64,000 bases of DNA, from assembly GCA_030180135.1 (NCBI GenBank), contig CM058238.1, positions 90,776,619 to 90,840,618 of the forward strand. The letters run 5' to 3'. This document shows, piece after piece, positions 20,537-30,339 of the stretch. This stretch comes from Orychophragmus violaceus. Its lineage: Eukaryota > Streptophyta > Magnoliopsida > Brassicales > Brassicaceae. The notes below the pieces were generated by a model that saw only the letters and a program-made list of their open reading frames with translations, had not been told where the DNA came from and made no database searches. The position numbers and the translations under genes were made by a program. Numbering within the stretch: position 1 is the first letter of the stretch; every line of letters begins with the position of its first letter.

Positions 20537-23500
20537 ATGGCAGGAGAACAAGTAGACCCTAATGCGACTCTGCTAGAAGCGCTCCAAGCCTTGAGGAATG
20601 ACTTGTCGGCTCAGATCGGACGGATTGATCAAAGGGTTGGACGACTAGAACTTCCAAGGAATGATGAGCAGTCGGATGGTGATGAGAGTGAGAATACTCT
20701 GAATGCAGGAGCAGGAGGGAGGAACCGAGATCATCAACATCACCGCCGTGATCGCCAACCACAACAAGAGGTAAACCGCAACTTTACAAAAGATTTGAAA
20801 CTAACTGTGCCAACATTTGCAGGTAGGGTTAATCCGGAAGCATACCTTGATTGGGAGAGGCGTATGGAGTACATCTTTGACTACTACGAGTACAATGACC
20901 AGAAGAAGATAGCTCTAGCTTCGGCTCAACTCACGGACCATGCCTTAACTTGGTGGGACAGAGAAGTCCAAGACCGTAGGCGAAACAACTTTGAGCGGAT
21001 CACAACCTGGGCAGCCATGAAGTACAACTTCAGGAGGCGATTTGTGCCACCTCATTACCACAGAGATATGCAAAAACAGTTCAGGCAGCTGTCACAGAAG
21101 AACAAGAGTGTTGAGGAGTACTACGAAGAGTTTGAACAACTCAAGAACCGGATGGCGTTGGACGAGAGTGAAGAAGTTCTCATGGGCCATTTCATTGATG
21201 GGCTCAATGACCGGATTGCCAGAAAGGTAGAACGTCAACCTTGTCATGATCTTAATGATTTGTTGCATGCAGCCGTGCAGGCTGAACAAGGAATCAAGAG
21301 AAAGACAGCGGCAGCGAGTCACTCAAGACCTAGCTCATGGAACGCACCTCCGGCTAAGAATCACTGGAGTGCACCGCAAGCTAAGAACCTTGACAAAGGC
21401 AAGACTGTTGCCTCAGGTTACCAAGATAAGAGGTCAGCTTATGACGCTCCAAGGAACAACCGTACTGACTCAGGTAAGTCTTCAACCACTAATACAAGAG
21501 CGCGAGACATAACTTGTTTCAAGTGTCAGGGTAAAGGTCACTATGCACGAGATTGTCCAAATCAGCGAGTTATGATCTTAACACCTGATGGAGGATATGA
21601 GTCTCAAGATGAAGAGGAACACCTTGAAGCTGCGGATTCAGAAGAGGAAGTAGCATTTCCCGAGACAGGAGAGATGTTAGTTGTTTGCAGGGCATTGAGT
21701 GCCTTGAGTGACCCAGACACCATCCAGCGAGAAAACTTGTTTTTCACGCGATGTTCAGTACAGAACAAGGTATGTAGTCTCATAATTGATGGTGGATCTT
21801 GTACTAATGCTGCTAGCAAGATTATGGTGGAAAAGCTAGGTTTGAAGACAACCCAACATCCGAGGCCATACCGCCTTAGATGGTTAGATTCAAGCACCGA
21901 GATCAGGATACATGAGCAAGTCCTGATTCAGTTCAAGATAGGGAAGTATGAGGATGAAGTTTTGTGCGATGTTGTCCCAATGCAAGTAGGCCATATGCTT
22001 CTCGGCAGACCATGGCAATTTGATAGAGAAGTCATACACAACGGACGCACCAATACTCATTCCTTCACGCATGACAAGCGCAAATTCCAGCTTGCTCCAT
22101 TATCTCCTCAAGAGGTACATGAGATGCAATCCAAATTTGCTGCTGAGGCCAAGGTAAGTAAAACTAACCTTTACATCACTCCTAGTACTGTCTATAAGGC
22201 TTTAGAGCGAAAAGAAACGGTGCTACTAATGGTGTTTAGAGATGTGTTGATTACAGGCTCACAGGATAATGTGCTTGTACCAGAGATTGTATCACTGCTT
22301 GACCGATACAAAGATGTGTTCCCCGAAGAGATACCGGCTGGGCTACCACCTATTAGAGGAATAGAGCATCAGATTGATCTAGTTCCCGGTGTACCATTGC
22401 CCAACCGCCCAGCTTACCGTATGAACCCAACAGAAACTAAGGAGTTGGAGAAGCAGATTCAAGACTTAATGGAGAAAGGTTACATTAGAGAAACCTTGAG
22501 TCCGTGTGCTGTACCAGTTCTCTTAGTGCCAAAGAAAGATGGAACTTGGAGGATGTGTGTAGACTGCAGAGCAATCAACAACATCACCATAAAATATCGA
22601 CATCCAATTCCAAGGTTAGATGATATGCTTGATGAACTATCTGGATCTAATGTGTTTTCAAAGATTGATCTTAGGAGTGGATACCATCAAGTAAGAATGA
22701 AAGAAGGTGACGAATGGAAGACTGCTTTCAAGACTAAGCAGGGGCTCTATGAGTGGTTAGTCATGCCATTTGGCCTGACCAATGCACCCAGCACCTTCAT
22801 GAGGCTAATGAACCAGGTTCTAAGAGCTTACATCAGTAAATTTGTAGTAGTTTACTTTGATGATATATTGGTTTATAGCAAATCGTTCGAGGATCACCAG
22901 AAGCATCTTGAGCTAGTCCTTGACACACTTCGAAAAGAAAGCCTATATGGTAATCTTAAGAAGTGCTCCTTTTGTACTAATGAAGTGGTTTTCTTAGGTT
23001 TTGTTGTCAGTTCCAAAGGCTTACAGGTTGATCAAGAGAAGATCAAAGCAATCCAAGAATGGCCGAGACCAAACAACATAGGACAAGTCAGGAGCTTCCA
23101 CGGATTGGCAAGCTTCTACCGGCATTTTGTCAAAGATTTCAGTACTATAGCCGCCCCTCTCAATGCTGTGATCAAGAAGGACGTAGCATTTCAGTGGGGA
23201 TCAGCTCAAGAGGACGCGTTCAACAGACTCAAGGATCGCTTGACGCATGCACCAGTTTTGGTATTACCTGATTTTAACAAAACTTTTGAGGTTGAATGTG
23301 ATGCTTCAGGCTTAGGTATTGGAGCCGTGCTAACTCAAGGAGGGCGTCCAGTAGCCTACTTCAGTGAGAAACTAAGTGGAGCCAGCTTGAACTACCCAAC
23401 GTACGACAAGGAACTCTATGCGCTAGTGAGGTCGTTGGAGACATGGCAGCACTATCTTCTGTCCAAGGAGTTTGTCATACATACTGATCATGAGACTTTG

Positions 23501-25168
23501 AAGCACCTTAGAGGACAAACAACACTGAAGAGAAGACATGCCAAGTGGATGGAGTTTGTAGAAGCATTCCCATATGTGATAAAGTATAAGAAGGGCAAAG
23601 AGAATGTTGTGGCTGACGCACTCTCAAGGCGACACATGCTGATCACAACTTTGGAGGCTAAGGTCTTAGGGTTTGAACACCTTAAGGATGGATATAAGGA
23701 TGATCCAGACTTCGGTTCAGTCTATCAAGATTGTACCACTGCCTTAACAGGTTCCTTCTACTTACATAATGGTTATTTGTTTAGGGAAAAGCGTTTGTGT
23801 GTTCCACAGGGTTCTATGCGAGACTTGTTGATCAAGGAAGCACATGGTGGTGGACTCATGGGACATTTTGGAGTGGATAAGACCCTGAGCGTTTTGGTAG
23901 AACACTTCTTTTGGCCTCACCTCAAGAAGGATGTGGAACGATTCTGTTCCAAGTGTGTCACTTGCCTCAAAGCCAAAGCCAAGTCACATCCACATGGTTT
24001 ATATATGCCACTTCCTATTCCTAGTATGCCTTGGGTTGATATATCAATGGACTTTGTCTTAGGCTTACCCAAAATCCGAGGAAAGGATTCTATTTTTGTT
24101 GTAGTGGACAGGTTCTCAAAGATGGCACATTTCATTCCCTGTGCCAAGACTAATGATGCCACTCAAACTGCTGAATTATTCTTTAAAGAAGTAGTACGCT
24201 TACATGGGATCCCGAGAACTATTGTTTCTGACCGAGACACGAAGTTTCTGAGTCACTTCTGGAGAGTTCTTTGGAGGAAGCTAGGAACCAAGCTACTCTT
24301 CTCAACAACTTGTCATCCACAAACTGATGGACAAACTGAGGTTGTAAACAGAACTCTATCTACTCTCTTAAGAGCCACGGTTGGTAAGAACTTACGGAAC
24401 TGGTTAGATTGTATTCCATATGTTGAGTTTGCTTATAATCATGCTAACCATTCTACTACTAAGTTGTCACCTTTTGAGATTGTCTATGGATTTCAGCCAG
24501 AAACCCCTTTAGATCTTGTTCCTTTGCCGCCATTAGATGTTACTAATCAGGATGGAGAATCAAAGGCTGAGTTAATCAAGAAACTGCATCAGAAGGTGAA
24601 GGCCAACATAGAGGAAAGGACGGCCAAGTATAAGAAGGCTGCTGACAAAGGGAGAAAGGAGCTCATCTTCAATCCAGGAGATTGGGTGTGGGTTCACATG
24701 CGTACAGAGAGATTCCCAAACCAGAGGAAGTCCAAACTAGCGCCAAGAGGAGCTGGACCATTTCGAGTGCTGGAGAGAGTCAACAACAATGCCTACAAGC
24801 TGGATCTACCAGGTGAGTTGACCATTTCACCAGTGTTCAATGTTGCTGACTTGCTTCCTTATAATGCAGATGATGGAATTCTGAGGTCAGAATCTTCTCA
24901 AGAGGGAGGGAATGATGAGGACATTGACTCAAGCATTGACTCAAGCGTAGAGATACGTCAAGAAGACCTAGAAGAAGTACCTGCTGCTCAAGACGTGATG
25001 ACCATGAGAGATCCTCCAAGGACAAGATCAGGAACTAGAAGACTCAGAGCACTGTTCAACACGTCCATTCAGAGTCTCCTAGCTCAAGATTATCAAGTGG
25101 AGCGTTTAGAAGATCAAATGAAGACAATTGAAGACTCGATGATGATCTTCTCAATTCAGCCCACTTAG
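20537..25168 (+). CDS. Chromovirus gag-pol polyprotein (1543 aa)
   Basis: I start at ATG 20537 (MAGEQVDPNATLLE); 44 more codons are open upstream but begin at a GTG. Domains in order, numbered from the longer frame at 20405: gag core (about 135-290), zinc knuckle CFKCQGKGHYARDC (371-384) and retropepsin with IIDGGSC (Asp462). Then come reverse transcriptase with YFDD (817-820), RNase H, the integrase HHCC finger from His1147, and the integrase core with its first Asp at 1216, SDRDTKF and NRTLSTLLR. The integrase C-terminus with GPFRVLERVNNNAYKLDLP is also present. Key residues look intact and there is no stop or shift. The last 85 codons, rich in Asp/Glu/Ser and then TRSGTRRLRALFNTS, are read inside the 3' LTR. 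That layout and the integrase text suggest the CRM clade of centromere-targeting chromoviruses; the clade call is inference. Confidence 0.95.
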   Translation: MAGEQVDPNATLLEALQALRNDLSAQIGRIDQRVGRLELPRNDEQSDGDESENTLNAGAGGRNRDHQHHRRDRQPQQEVNRNFTKDLKLTVPTFAGRVNPEAYLDWERRMEYIFDYYEYNDQKKIALASAQLTDHALTWWDREVQDRRRNNFERITTWAAMKYNFRRRFVPPHYHRDMQKQFRQLSQKNKSVEEYYEEFEQLKNRMALDESEEVLMGHFIDGLNDRIARKVERQPCHDLNDLLHAAVQAEQGIKRKTAAASHSRPSSWNAPPAKNHWSAPQAKNLDKGKTVASGYQDKRSAYDAPRNNRTDSGKSSTTNTRARDITCFKCQGKGHYARDCPNQRVMILTPDGGYESQDEEEHLEAADSEEEVAFPETGEMLVVCRALSALSDPDTIQRENLFFTRCSVQNKVCSLIIDGGSCTNAASKIMVEKLGLKTTQHPRPYRLRWLDSSTEIRIHEQVLIQFKIGKYEDEVLCDVVPMQVGHMLLGRPWQFDREVIHNGRTNTHSFTHDKRKFQLAPLSPQEVHEMQSKFAAEAKVSKTNLYITPSTVYKALERKETVLLMVFRDVLITGSQDNVLVPEIVSLLDRYKDVFPEEIPAGLPPIRGIEHQIDLVPGVPLPNRPAYRMNPTETKELEKQIQDLMEKGYIRETLSPCAVPVLLVPKKDGTWRMCVDCRAINNITIKYRHPIPRLDDMLDELSGSNVFSKIDLRSGYHQVRMKEGDEWKTAFKTKQGLYEWLVMPFGLTNAPSTFMRLMNQVLRAYISKFVVVYFDDILVYSKSFEDHQKHLELVLDTLRKESLYGNLKKCSFCTNEVVFLGFVVSSKGLQVDQEKIKAIQEWPRPNNIGQVRSFHGLASFYRHFVKDFSTIAAPLNAVIKKDVAFQWGSAQEDAFNRLKDRLTHAPVLVLPDFNKTFEVECDASGLGIGAVLTQGGRPVAYFSEKLSGASLNYPTYDKELYALVRSLETWQHYLLSKEFVIHTDHETLKHLRGQTTLKRRHAKWMEFVEAFPYVIKYKKGKENVVADALSRRHMLITTLEAKVLGFEHLKDGYKDDPDFGSVYQDCTTALTGSFYLHNGYLFREKRLCVPQGSMRDLLIKEAHGGGLMGHFGVDKTLSVLVEHFFWPHLKKDVERFCSKCVTCLKAKAKSHPHGLYMPLPIPSMPWVDISMDFVLGLPKIRGKDSIFVVVDRFSKMAHFIPCAKTNDATQTAELFFKEVVRLHGIPRTIVSDRDTKFLSHFWRVLWRKLGTKLLFSTTCHPQTDGQTEVVNRTLSTLLRATVGKNLRNWLDCIPYVEFAYNHANHSTTKLSPFEIVYGFQPETPLDLVPLPPLDVTNQDGESKAELIKKLHQKVKANIEERTAKYKKAADKGRKELIFNPGDWVWVHMRTERFPNQRKSKLAPRGAGPFRVLERVNNNAYKLDLPGELTISPVFNVADLLPYNADDGILRSESSQEGGNDEDIDSSIDSSVEIRQEDLEEVPAAQDVMTMRDPPRTRSGTRRLRALFNTSIQSLLAQDYQVERLEDQMKTIEDSMMIFSIQPT

Positions 25169-25733
25169 GCCCAACCATGGACGACCACACACGCTCAATA
25201 AGGTATGATTTCAATTCATATATTGTGTTTGTTCATTTTGCAGGTCCAAGTATTACATTAGTCGTCTGAGTCAGAGTCTGTGTTAGTCGTTAAGTGAGTC
25301 AAGTTTCCCTGTATTACTTTAAAGTCGGACCATAGGATATTTTAGTATTTTAGTAGCCGTTGTAATTAGGTTTTCTGCCCTAGAAGGCAACAGCTGCACG
25401 ATCCCCTTTATAAGGATCCTTAGCAGCCGTGTATCATTCACCAAGTATCAATACAATAACGCAGTTCTTCTTCTTTGAGAGAAAACACCTTTTCGATTCT
25501 AAGCTTTCTTGTGAGTCATATCAAGCGACCTTAGATTCAGTCTTATCACAAGATCCTTCATCTCTTGTGTGGCGACAATCAATCCACCTTCTATCCATTC
25601 AATCATCTCACGTTCATTCTAAGGAGTCTAGAGACCCGAGGTTTGAATCCATCTTACCACAATATCACCCACGATCTAGAATAGAGAGACCTCAGTCCCT
25701 GTTCTACGTCAAACACGCTTCCATCTTGCATCA
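24913..25733 (+). repeat. Chromovirus 3' LTR, overlapping pol by 256 bp
   Basis: Same length as the 5' LTR. It is preceded by the PPT-like AAGAGGGAGGGAA (24900-24912), which is itself coding. The pol frame continues through its first 256 bp to a stop at 25166-25168. Confidence 0.93.
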
Positions 25734-25738
25734 TTTAC

Positions 25739-25861
25739 TAAGGAGAATCTGAGTATTGTTGCTTCTATGACGAAAAGAGTTTCTGAAAGTTTTCAAACCT
25801 CTTAACTACATTTAGTTCTTTGTTTTGCTTGAGGACAAGCAAGAGCTAAGTGTGGGGGAGT
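25739..25861 (+). other. Ath-3 3' end with terminal PPT
   Basis: Continuation of 18944 after the chromovirus. It ends with CTAAGTGTGGGGGAG (25846-25860) directly before the LTR start, the presumed priming tract for plus-strand synthesis. Confidence 0.8.
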
Positions 25862-25990
25862 TGATATACCATGGATTTTAGGGTTTTTAACCATGGTATA
25901 TGTGTCATTTATCGAGTCTTTTACTATGTTTTAGAGTCTTTTCAGGTGTTTATTAGGAACAAGCACGTTTGGAGCATATTTGGTGATTAT
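25862..25990 (+). repeat. Ath-3 3' LTR, first 129 bp only
   Basis: It matches 12631-12759 without a difference that I can see, then breaks off into Cop-3 gag sequence at 25991. The deletion removed about 1 kb of LTR, the right TSD and some Cop-3 gag codons. Confidence 0.9.
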
Positions 25991-26851
25991 AAAGAGTAAA
26001 AGATTTGAGAAATCTGTTGTAGACAAGGGTAGAGGCAGGGCCATCCAGATTTGGAATCAGGATAAGCCCGTGTCATCTTATAAGCCCAAGTCTGGCCCAT
26101 ATGATGTTGGTAAGTGCTGCTACTGTGATGAGTTTGGGCATTGGAAGAGAGATTGCATTAAATTCTTGGAAGATTCACAAGAGATGAAGGAGATGTACGG
26201 TACTTCTTTTTCAGGTATTGTGTTATTACTTCAAGTTCTACGTATGTATTGGATACTAGTTGTGGTACTGATATTTTTGAAATATGCAGGGCCTAAACAA
26301 CAGTAGAACGTTGAAGAAAGGACAAGTGGAACTGCGTGTCTGGTATGGAGCAATGGTTGCTGCATGAGCCGTAGAGATTCTCCACTTGTAGGAGCCTTTC
26401 AAGCTTGGTTTTTGAATTAAGTAATTGCTACTATGTACCTGCTTTATGCAGAGATGTCCTTAATTTTCTTGTAAGAATTTGGATGTTTTTCATTCTGATA
26501 AAAGACAAGTTTTGCTCTTTTGATCTTAATGAAATATTATATGGTAGCACCCCTTTTGAAAAATGGGTTTTATATGTTAAACCAATGTTCACCAGTATAT
26601 AACATAAATACCAAACGGTTTAAGTCTGATGACTCGAACTCGATTTTTCTTTGGCATAGTCGTTTCAACCACATAGAGTGGAGCGGATTCAGAAGTTCCA
26701 TAGTTGTGGGCTTTATGGGCTCATTTGATTATAAATCATATGAGATATGAATTCTACTCACTGGGCCAAATGACTAAGGCTTCTTTAGCAGAGCTAAAAA
26801 AAAAGGGCCATAGGCTTATTGGTACTTACACATACTGATGTATGTGGCCCG
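25991..26851 (+). pseudogene. Cop-3 gag C-terminus and degraded pol start
   Basis: It reopens Cop-3 after Ath-3. Zinc knuckle CCYCDEFGHWKRDC is at about 26117-26160. A protease remnant follows (VLDTSCGTD near 26240) and NCYYVPALCR, then the start of the pre-integrase region (FLWHSRFNHIE at about 26645). Several frameshifts and stops make it non-coding. It closely follows the Cop-5 text 30050-30950 and ends where the minus-strand Cop-1 LTR begins. Confidence 0.8.
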
Positions 26852-27217
26852 TGTAGGTTCTCCTAGGATCTAGGGTTTGTTATATTGAAATTACCAACCT
26901 CGTTCTTACCTTGAACTGGCAGCGGAATGATTAGTGAACGAGATCTAGCGACTCAGATTCTTCGCCTCTACCAGATACACACGCACACAAACCTGGAAAC
27001 CGGGATGCTAGTGCCGGATCTTTGGGATCTCTGAGTTTTGGTGTTTCTGCTTTCTCTGTCAAGAAAAAGACGACGGCCACTCTTCCAGGTCGAAAACTCT
27101 AAGTTTTATTAAGACCTGGAATCACTCTTAACGGGCCAACTCGTTTAAGTCATAAAATCGAAACGTCTGTTTCGAAAACCCGATCTGTGTCGATCGACAC
27201 ACATACTGTGTCGATCG
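26852..27217 (-). repeat. Cop-1 3' LTR, part 1
   Basis: Matches the start of the Cop-2 LTR copies (39518 and 46236), reading TGTAGGTTCTCCTAGG in place of TGTTGGATCCCTAGG. It ends in the middle of the second unit of a palindrome pair (27186 onward; cores 27190 and 27211), where Cop-5 is inserted after GATCG. Confidence 0.88.
27186..27217. repeat. Palindrome pair interrupted by Cop-5
   Basis: The first unit is complete (core 27190). The second (core from 27211) is cut after TCGATCG and continues as GATCGACACA at 34408. The intact form of this pair is at 39864-39900. Confidence 0.9.
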
Positions 27218-27892
27218 TGTTGGGAATGTCCTGAAATCTACCGTACTATCTCTAGAAAGTATGATAAATGTCGAGATCAGACATAAGTCATAAATACTGG
27301 GTGATCATGATGGCTTGCTAGAGTCCGCTCTTGATCTATAAGTTTAGGACTTATTACCAGTATTGTATGATCCCAAAGGGTCACACACCATAGCTAACGG
27401 GAAAGTTAAGATGGAATTAATACGGTAAGATGCTAAGGCATTTACTGTATTTGTACAGAGAGATGGGCAGACAACTAATGGGCTTTTGTCTGATTTGTGT
27501 CTTGGGCCCAAAAGTCTAATGGACCATTAGTTTAATTAATTAAACTTGGGCCCATTAGTGATTATAAAAGGGAGATTGCAACATTAGGGTTTGCCAATGT
27601 TTTGTTGGCGATTTTGAGTGGTGGCCGCAGGGCCTCTCCCTCTCTAATCTCTCTCTCTGTTGATCATCCATCCGGTCTAGCAGCCATCCGTGCTTGTAAG
27701 CGTGTGGATACCTGAGGAGGAGCCGGTTCTCATCAGCTCCAATCTGATCTTGTCATTACCATTAATTATTCCGCTGCAAAGGTAATGACCAGGTTTGTGT
27801 TTATGATTCGATTACAAGAACCTAGATCTGTTTAAGATTATGTGCTAGGTTGCAATTTGAAATTGAACCATGGAAAAACTCATAATCCTTCA
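27218..27892 (+). repeat. Cop-5 5' LTR (675 bp)
   Basis: It starts TGTTGGGAATGTCCTGAAATC and ends ATAATCCTTCA, followed by G and the PBS TGGTATCAGAGCC at 27894-27906. TATAAAAG lies at 27563-27570, and a CT-rich tract (CTCTCCCTCTCTAATCTCTC) follows about 60 bp later. Confidence 0.95.
27563..27570 (+). promoter_or_regulatory. TATA box in Cop-5 LTR
   Basis: TATAAAAG, conserved in the 3' LTR at 34078-34085. The following CT-rich tract is common around plant transcription starts. Confidence 0.6.
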
Positions 27893-29448
27893 GTGGTATC
27901 AGAGCCCAGGTTCATAAGGTTACTTGTAATTTGGATTATATGGTTGTTTAAGAATCAGTTATGAGTTAAATTGATTAGAAACCAATTAATCAAAATCGAT
28001 AAATAAGAAACGATTTCATAGAGAATCGTTTTGATAATGTCGATTTTGTTTGTATAAGAGCGAATGGCATGATTGAGTAAATCGTGTGATGTTGGTTCAA
28101 TTAATTATCAATCACAAGAATCGTGATGTTAGAGTTTGGTTTTTGTCTTTATTGCATGAATCGCGATCTTGAATGAGAAAGTGACTTTGTTTGATAATTA
28201 ATGAGAACGTGAGCATTTTCATAATCGATTGTTTAATTCGTATAAGGACAAAATCATGTTTTTGTCTTATGTGAATGCAATCACCTTTTGACTTTGCTGA
28301 ATTAATAAAGACTTGAATCATGTGACTTGTCGTATGTATGTTTGTGCAATTATTGAATTGAAAGAGGACAAAACGTTTTTGCATGAATCGATTATTAATT
28401 TGAACAAAGTCAAATCCTTTTGTCCATAAGTGAATATCACGATCGTTTTTGTTTTGATTTGTAGAATCTTAACAAACGATATTGTGTTTGTTAATTATTT
28501 AATTATTTAATTATTTTATGGTTCAAGCGGTTAACCCAAATCGCGGTTTGCTGGAAATTATTTAATACAATTGGTATTATTTAATTTCTGGTTAAACCGG
28601 ATTTAAAATTCAAAAATGAATTTTAACCTAAACCGAAGGCTGGTCTAAGTTTGATTTGGTTGGACCAAATCATTTAGAGCTGGTCTGGTTTAGTAAATAA
28701 CCGATGGTTTTGATAGTTAATTTGGTCTTGGACCAGAATTAATAAACCGACTCGGTTATGTCAAATTATTGGGCCAATTGGAATTCTATGGTCTTGGGCC
28801 AAGAATTGGGCCTATAATTTGTGACCCAACCCAAAATATTTATAAAATATTAAATTAGAAATTTCTATTTTTAGTATATTTCTAAATTTAGAAAGTTTCT
28901 AAAACAAGTAAGTTTCCCAAAATAGTAATCTTCTATTTTTGGAAATAAAACTTAAAATCCTCAAAAACAATATCAAGCTTGGATGTCTTTCCAATCTTGT
29001 CAGCCGTTTAACGCTTATTTGATTATAGACATGGCTTACAGTGTGAGGTGTCTGTTTTCGCGTAAGTAAAACGGTATATGATTTATCGATGTCATTGGGA
29101 GTCCCAGACATTGATGATTATTTGGCTGTAAGAGATTGGTTTCCTTGACTGGGCCATCGGGAGTCCCGGGCCTTGAGACATCTGGTGTTTTGGGCCTTGG
29201 GCCCAATTCACAACCGAGAGTTATATGAGATATAACTAGCTGTGTGTATGCTTACCAAGTAAAGCTAATTCCGGGTGACGGCCAGTGGCCCACTTTGGAT
29301 TTAGCTGAACATGGGTCTCGGAATCATTGCATTCTTATGAGGTTGAACAAAGAAATTTTGAATGCAATGCGAGTCTTCTTATAAGTTGTTAAGATTACTC
29401 TTTTATGAACTAAATAACTAAAACTCTATTTATCTCTAAATTTCAGCT
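27893..29448 (+). other. Cop-5 leader
   Basis: The PBS is at 27894-27906, then a 1.5-kb AT-rich leader without a credible ORF. It has a region with repeated GGTTTAA/CCGAT-type words (28500-28760). It shares its last 250 bp with Cop-3 (29110-29448 versus about 11850-12157). None of the CGATCG palindrome pairs is present. Confidence 0.75.
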
Positions 29449-30339
29449 ATGACGAGCACAAACAATCAAAACACTTTCTCGATCCGGTCTGTCCTTGAGA
29501 TGGACAAACTGAACGGATCAAATTTCTTGACTTGGTCGCGGAACCTGAGGCTAGTCCTCAGGCAGGAGAGAAAGGACTATGTCCTTGAGAAAGCTCTCCC
29601 CGTGAGGATCGGGTCCAATGCCTCTCATGCAGTATATGATGCTTGGAATAAGCATTATAATGATGCGGTAGATGTGCGTGGTCTGATATTGGCTACCATG
29701 GACTCAGATTTGCTGAAGCAATATGAGAACATGGAGTCGCCAATAGAGATGATCAGCAGCCTGAAATTGAAATTTCAGGAGCAGGTAAGAGTGGAGAGAT
29801 ACCAGTTGGTTAAATCTCACACTAGCTGCAAGCTACCGAATGATCATCCAGTAAGTCCTCATGTCAGTAAAATGATGGGTTACATTGATAACCTGAGGAA
29901 ACTGGATTATCCAGTTAGCCAGGAATTGGCAACTGAGATCATTCTGCAGTCACTGCCGTCAAGCTATGATAAGTTCGTAAGGAACTATATCAAGAAAGGC
30001 TTAACGAAGACGCTGACTAAACTGCATGATATGCTCAAGACAGTTGAGCCAAACGTGAAGAGTACCCTGTACGATCTCATGAATGAGAAGGGTGGGTTTA
30101 CTAAACCTAATGCTGACAAGGGTGAAGACAAAGTTGTCCAGATTTTAAATCATGGCAAGCGTGTGTCTTCTGAGCCCGAGTCAGATACCTCTTACGTTGG
30201 TAAGTGCTGCTACTGTAATGAGACTGGGCATTGGAAGAGAAATTGCATTAAATTCATGGAAGATTATGAGGAGTTGAAGTTGATGTATGAGACTACTTCC
30301 TCAGGTATTCATGTTATTACTTCAAGTTATACCTTATAG
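29449..30339 (+). CDS. Cop-5 gag protein (296 aa)
   Basis: The ATG at 29449 follows TTTCAGCT. The N-terminus (FSIRSVLEMDKLNGSNFLTW, residues about 8-27) is the usual Copia gag opening. The central part matches the UBN2/gag type (HAVYDAWNKHYNDAVDVRGL, MMGYIDNLRKLDYPVSQELA), and the zinc knuckle is CCYCNETGHWKRNC at about 251-264. It would assemble the RNA-packaging particle in the cytoplasm. The stop TAG at 30337-30339 is followed in the same frame by a protease-like VLDTGCGTD, so the parent element probably had gag and pol in one frame and this stop is secondary. The gag itself looks usable, and it is the only Copia gag in the window with no break. Confidence 0.88.
   Translation: MTSTNNQNTFSIRSVLEMDKLNGSNFLTWSRNLRLVLRQERKDYVLEKALPVRIGSNASHAVYDAWNKHYNDAVDVRGLILATMDSDLLKQYENMESPIEMISSLKLKFQEQVRVERYQLVKSHTSCKLPNDHPVSPHVSKMMGYIDNLRKLDYPVSQELATEIILQSLPSSYDKFVRNYIKKGLTKTLTKLHDMLKTVEPNVKSTLYDLMNEKGGFTKPNADKGEDKVVQILNHGKRVSSEPESDTSYVGKCCYCNETGHWKRNCIKFMEDYEELKLMYETTSSGIHVITSSYTL

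Larger units (their letters stand above)
18945..25733 (+). mobile_element. Intact Ty3 chromovirus (CRM-like), TSD TTTAC
   Basis: Two 821-bp LTRs (18945-19765 and 24913-25733) with TG...CA ends are flanked by TTTAC at 18940-18944 and 25734-25738. Removing the element rebuilds the Ath-3 sequence GTGGTTTACTAAGG, which matches Ath-2 near 9259. The PBS and a single uninterrupted gag-pol frame are present. By eye the LTRs differ at nine places (about 1.1%), pointing to a recent insertion. It has all the parts needed for autonomous movement. Confidence 0.95.
12631..25990 (+). mobile_element. Ath-3: Athila-like element with extra ORF, plus strand
   Basis: It runs from a full 5' LTR (12631-13806) through PBS, deleted gag, a 513-codon ORF-1-like gene and the PPT (25846-25861) to the first 129 bp of a 3' LTR (25862-25990). 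The two LTR starts look identical over those 129 bp, so the insertion is fairly young. GTTAC (12626-12630) is the likely left TSD; the right side is lost with the LTR truncation. The chromovirus 18945-25733 is inserted in its 3' region. No reverse transcriptase or integrase is present. Confidence 0.85.
9952..26851 (+). mobile_element. Cop-3: Ty1/Copia element, plus strand, split by Ath-3
   Basis: The 5' LTR (9952-10665), PBS, leader and gag start are on the left. The gag is interrupted at 12630 and resumes, with some loss, at 25991. Degraded protease and pre-integrase sequence runs to 26851, where minus-strand Cop-1 begins. The 3' half and 3' LTR are not found. The gag resembles that of Cop-5 and Cop-2, so the three are related. 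Unlike Cop-5, it carries the paired palindromes in LTR and leader. Confidence 0.8.
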
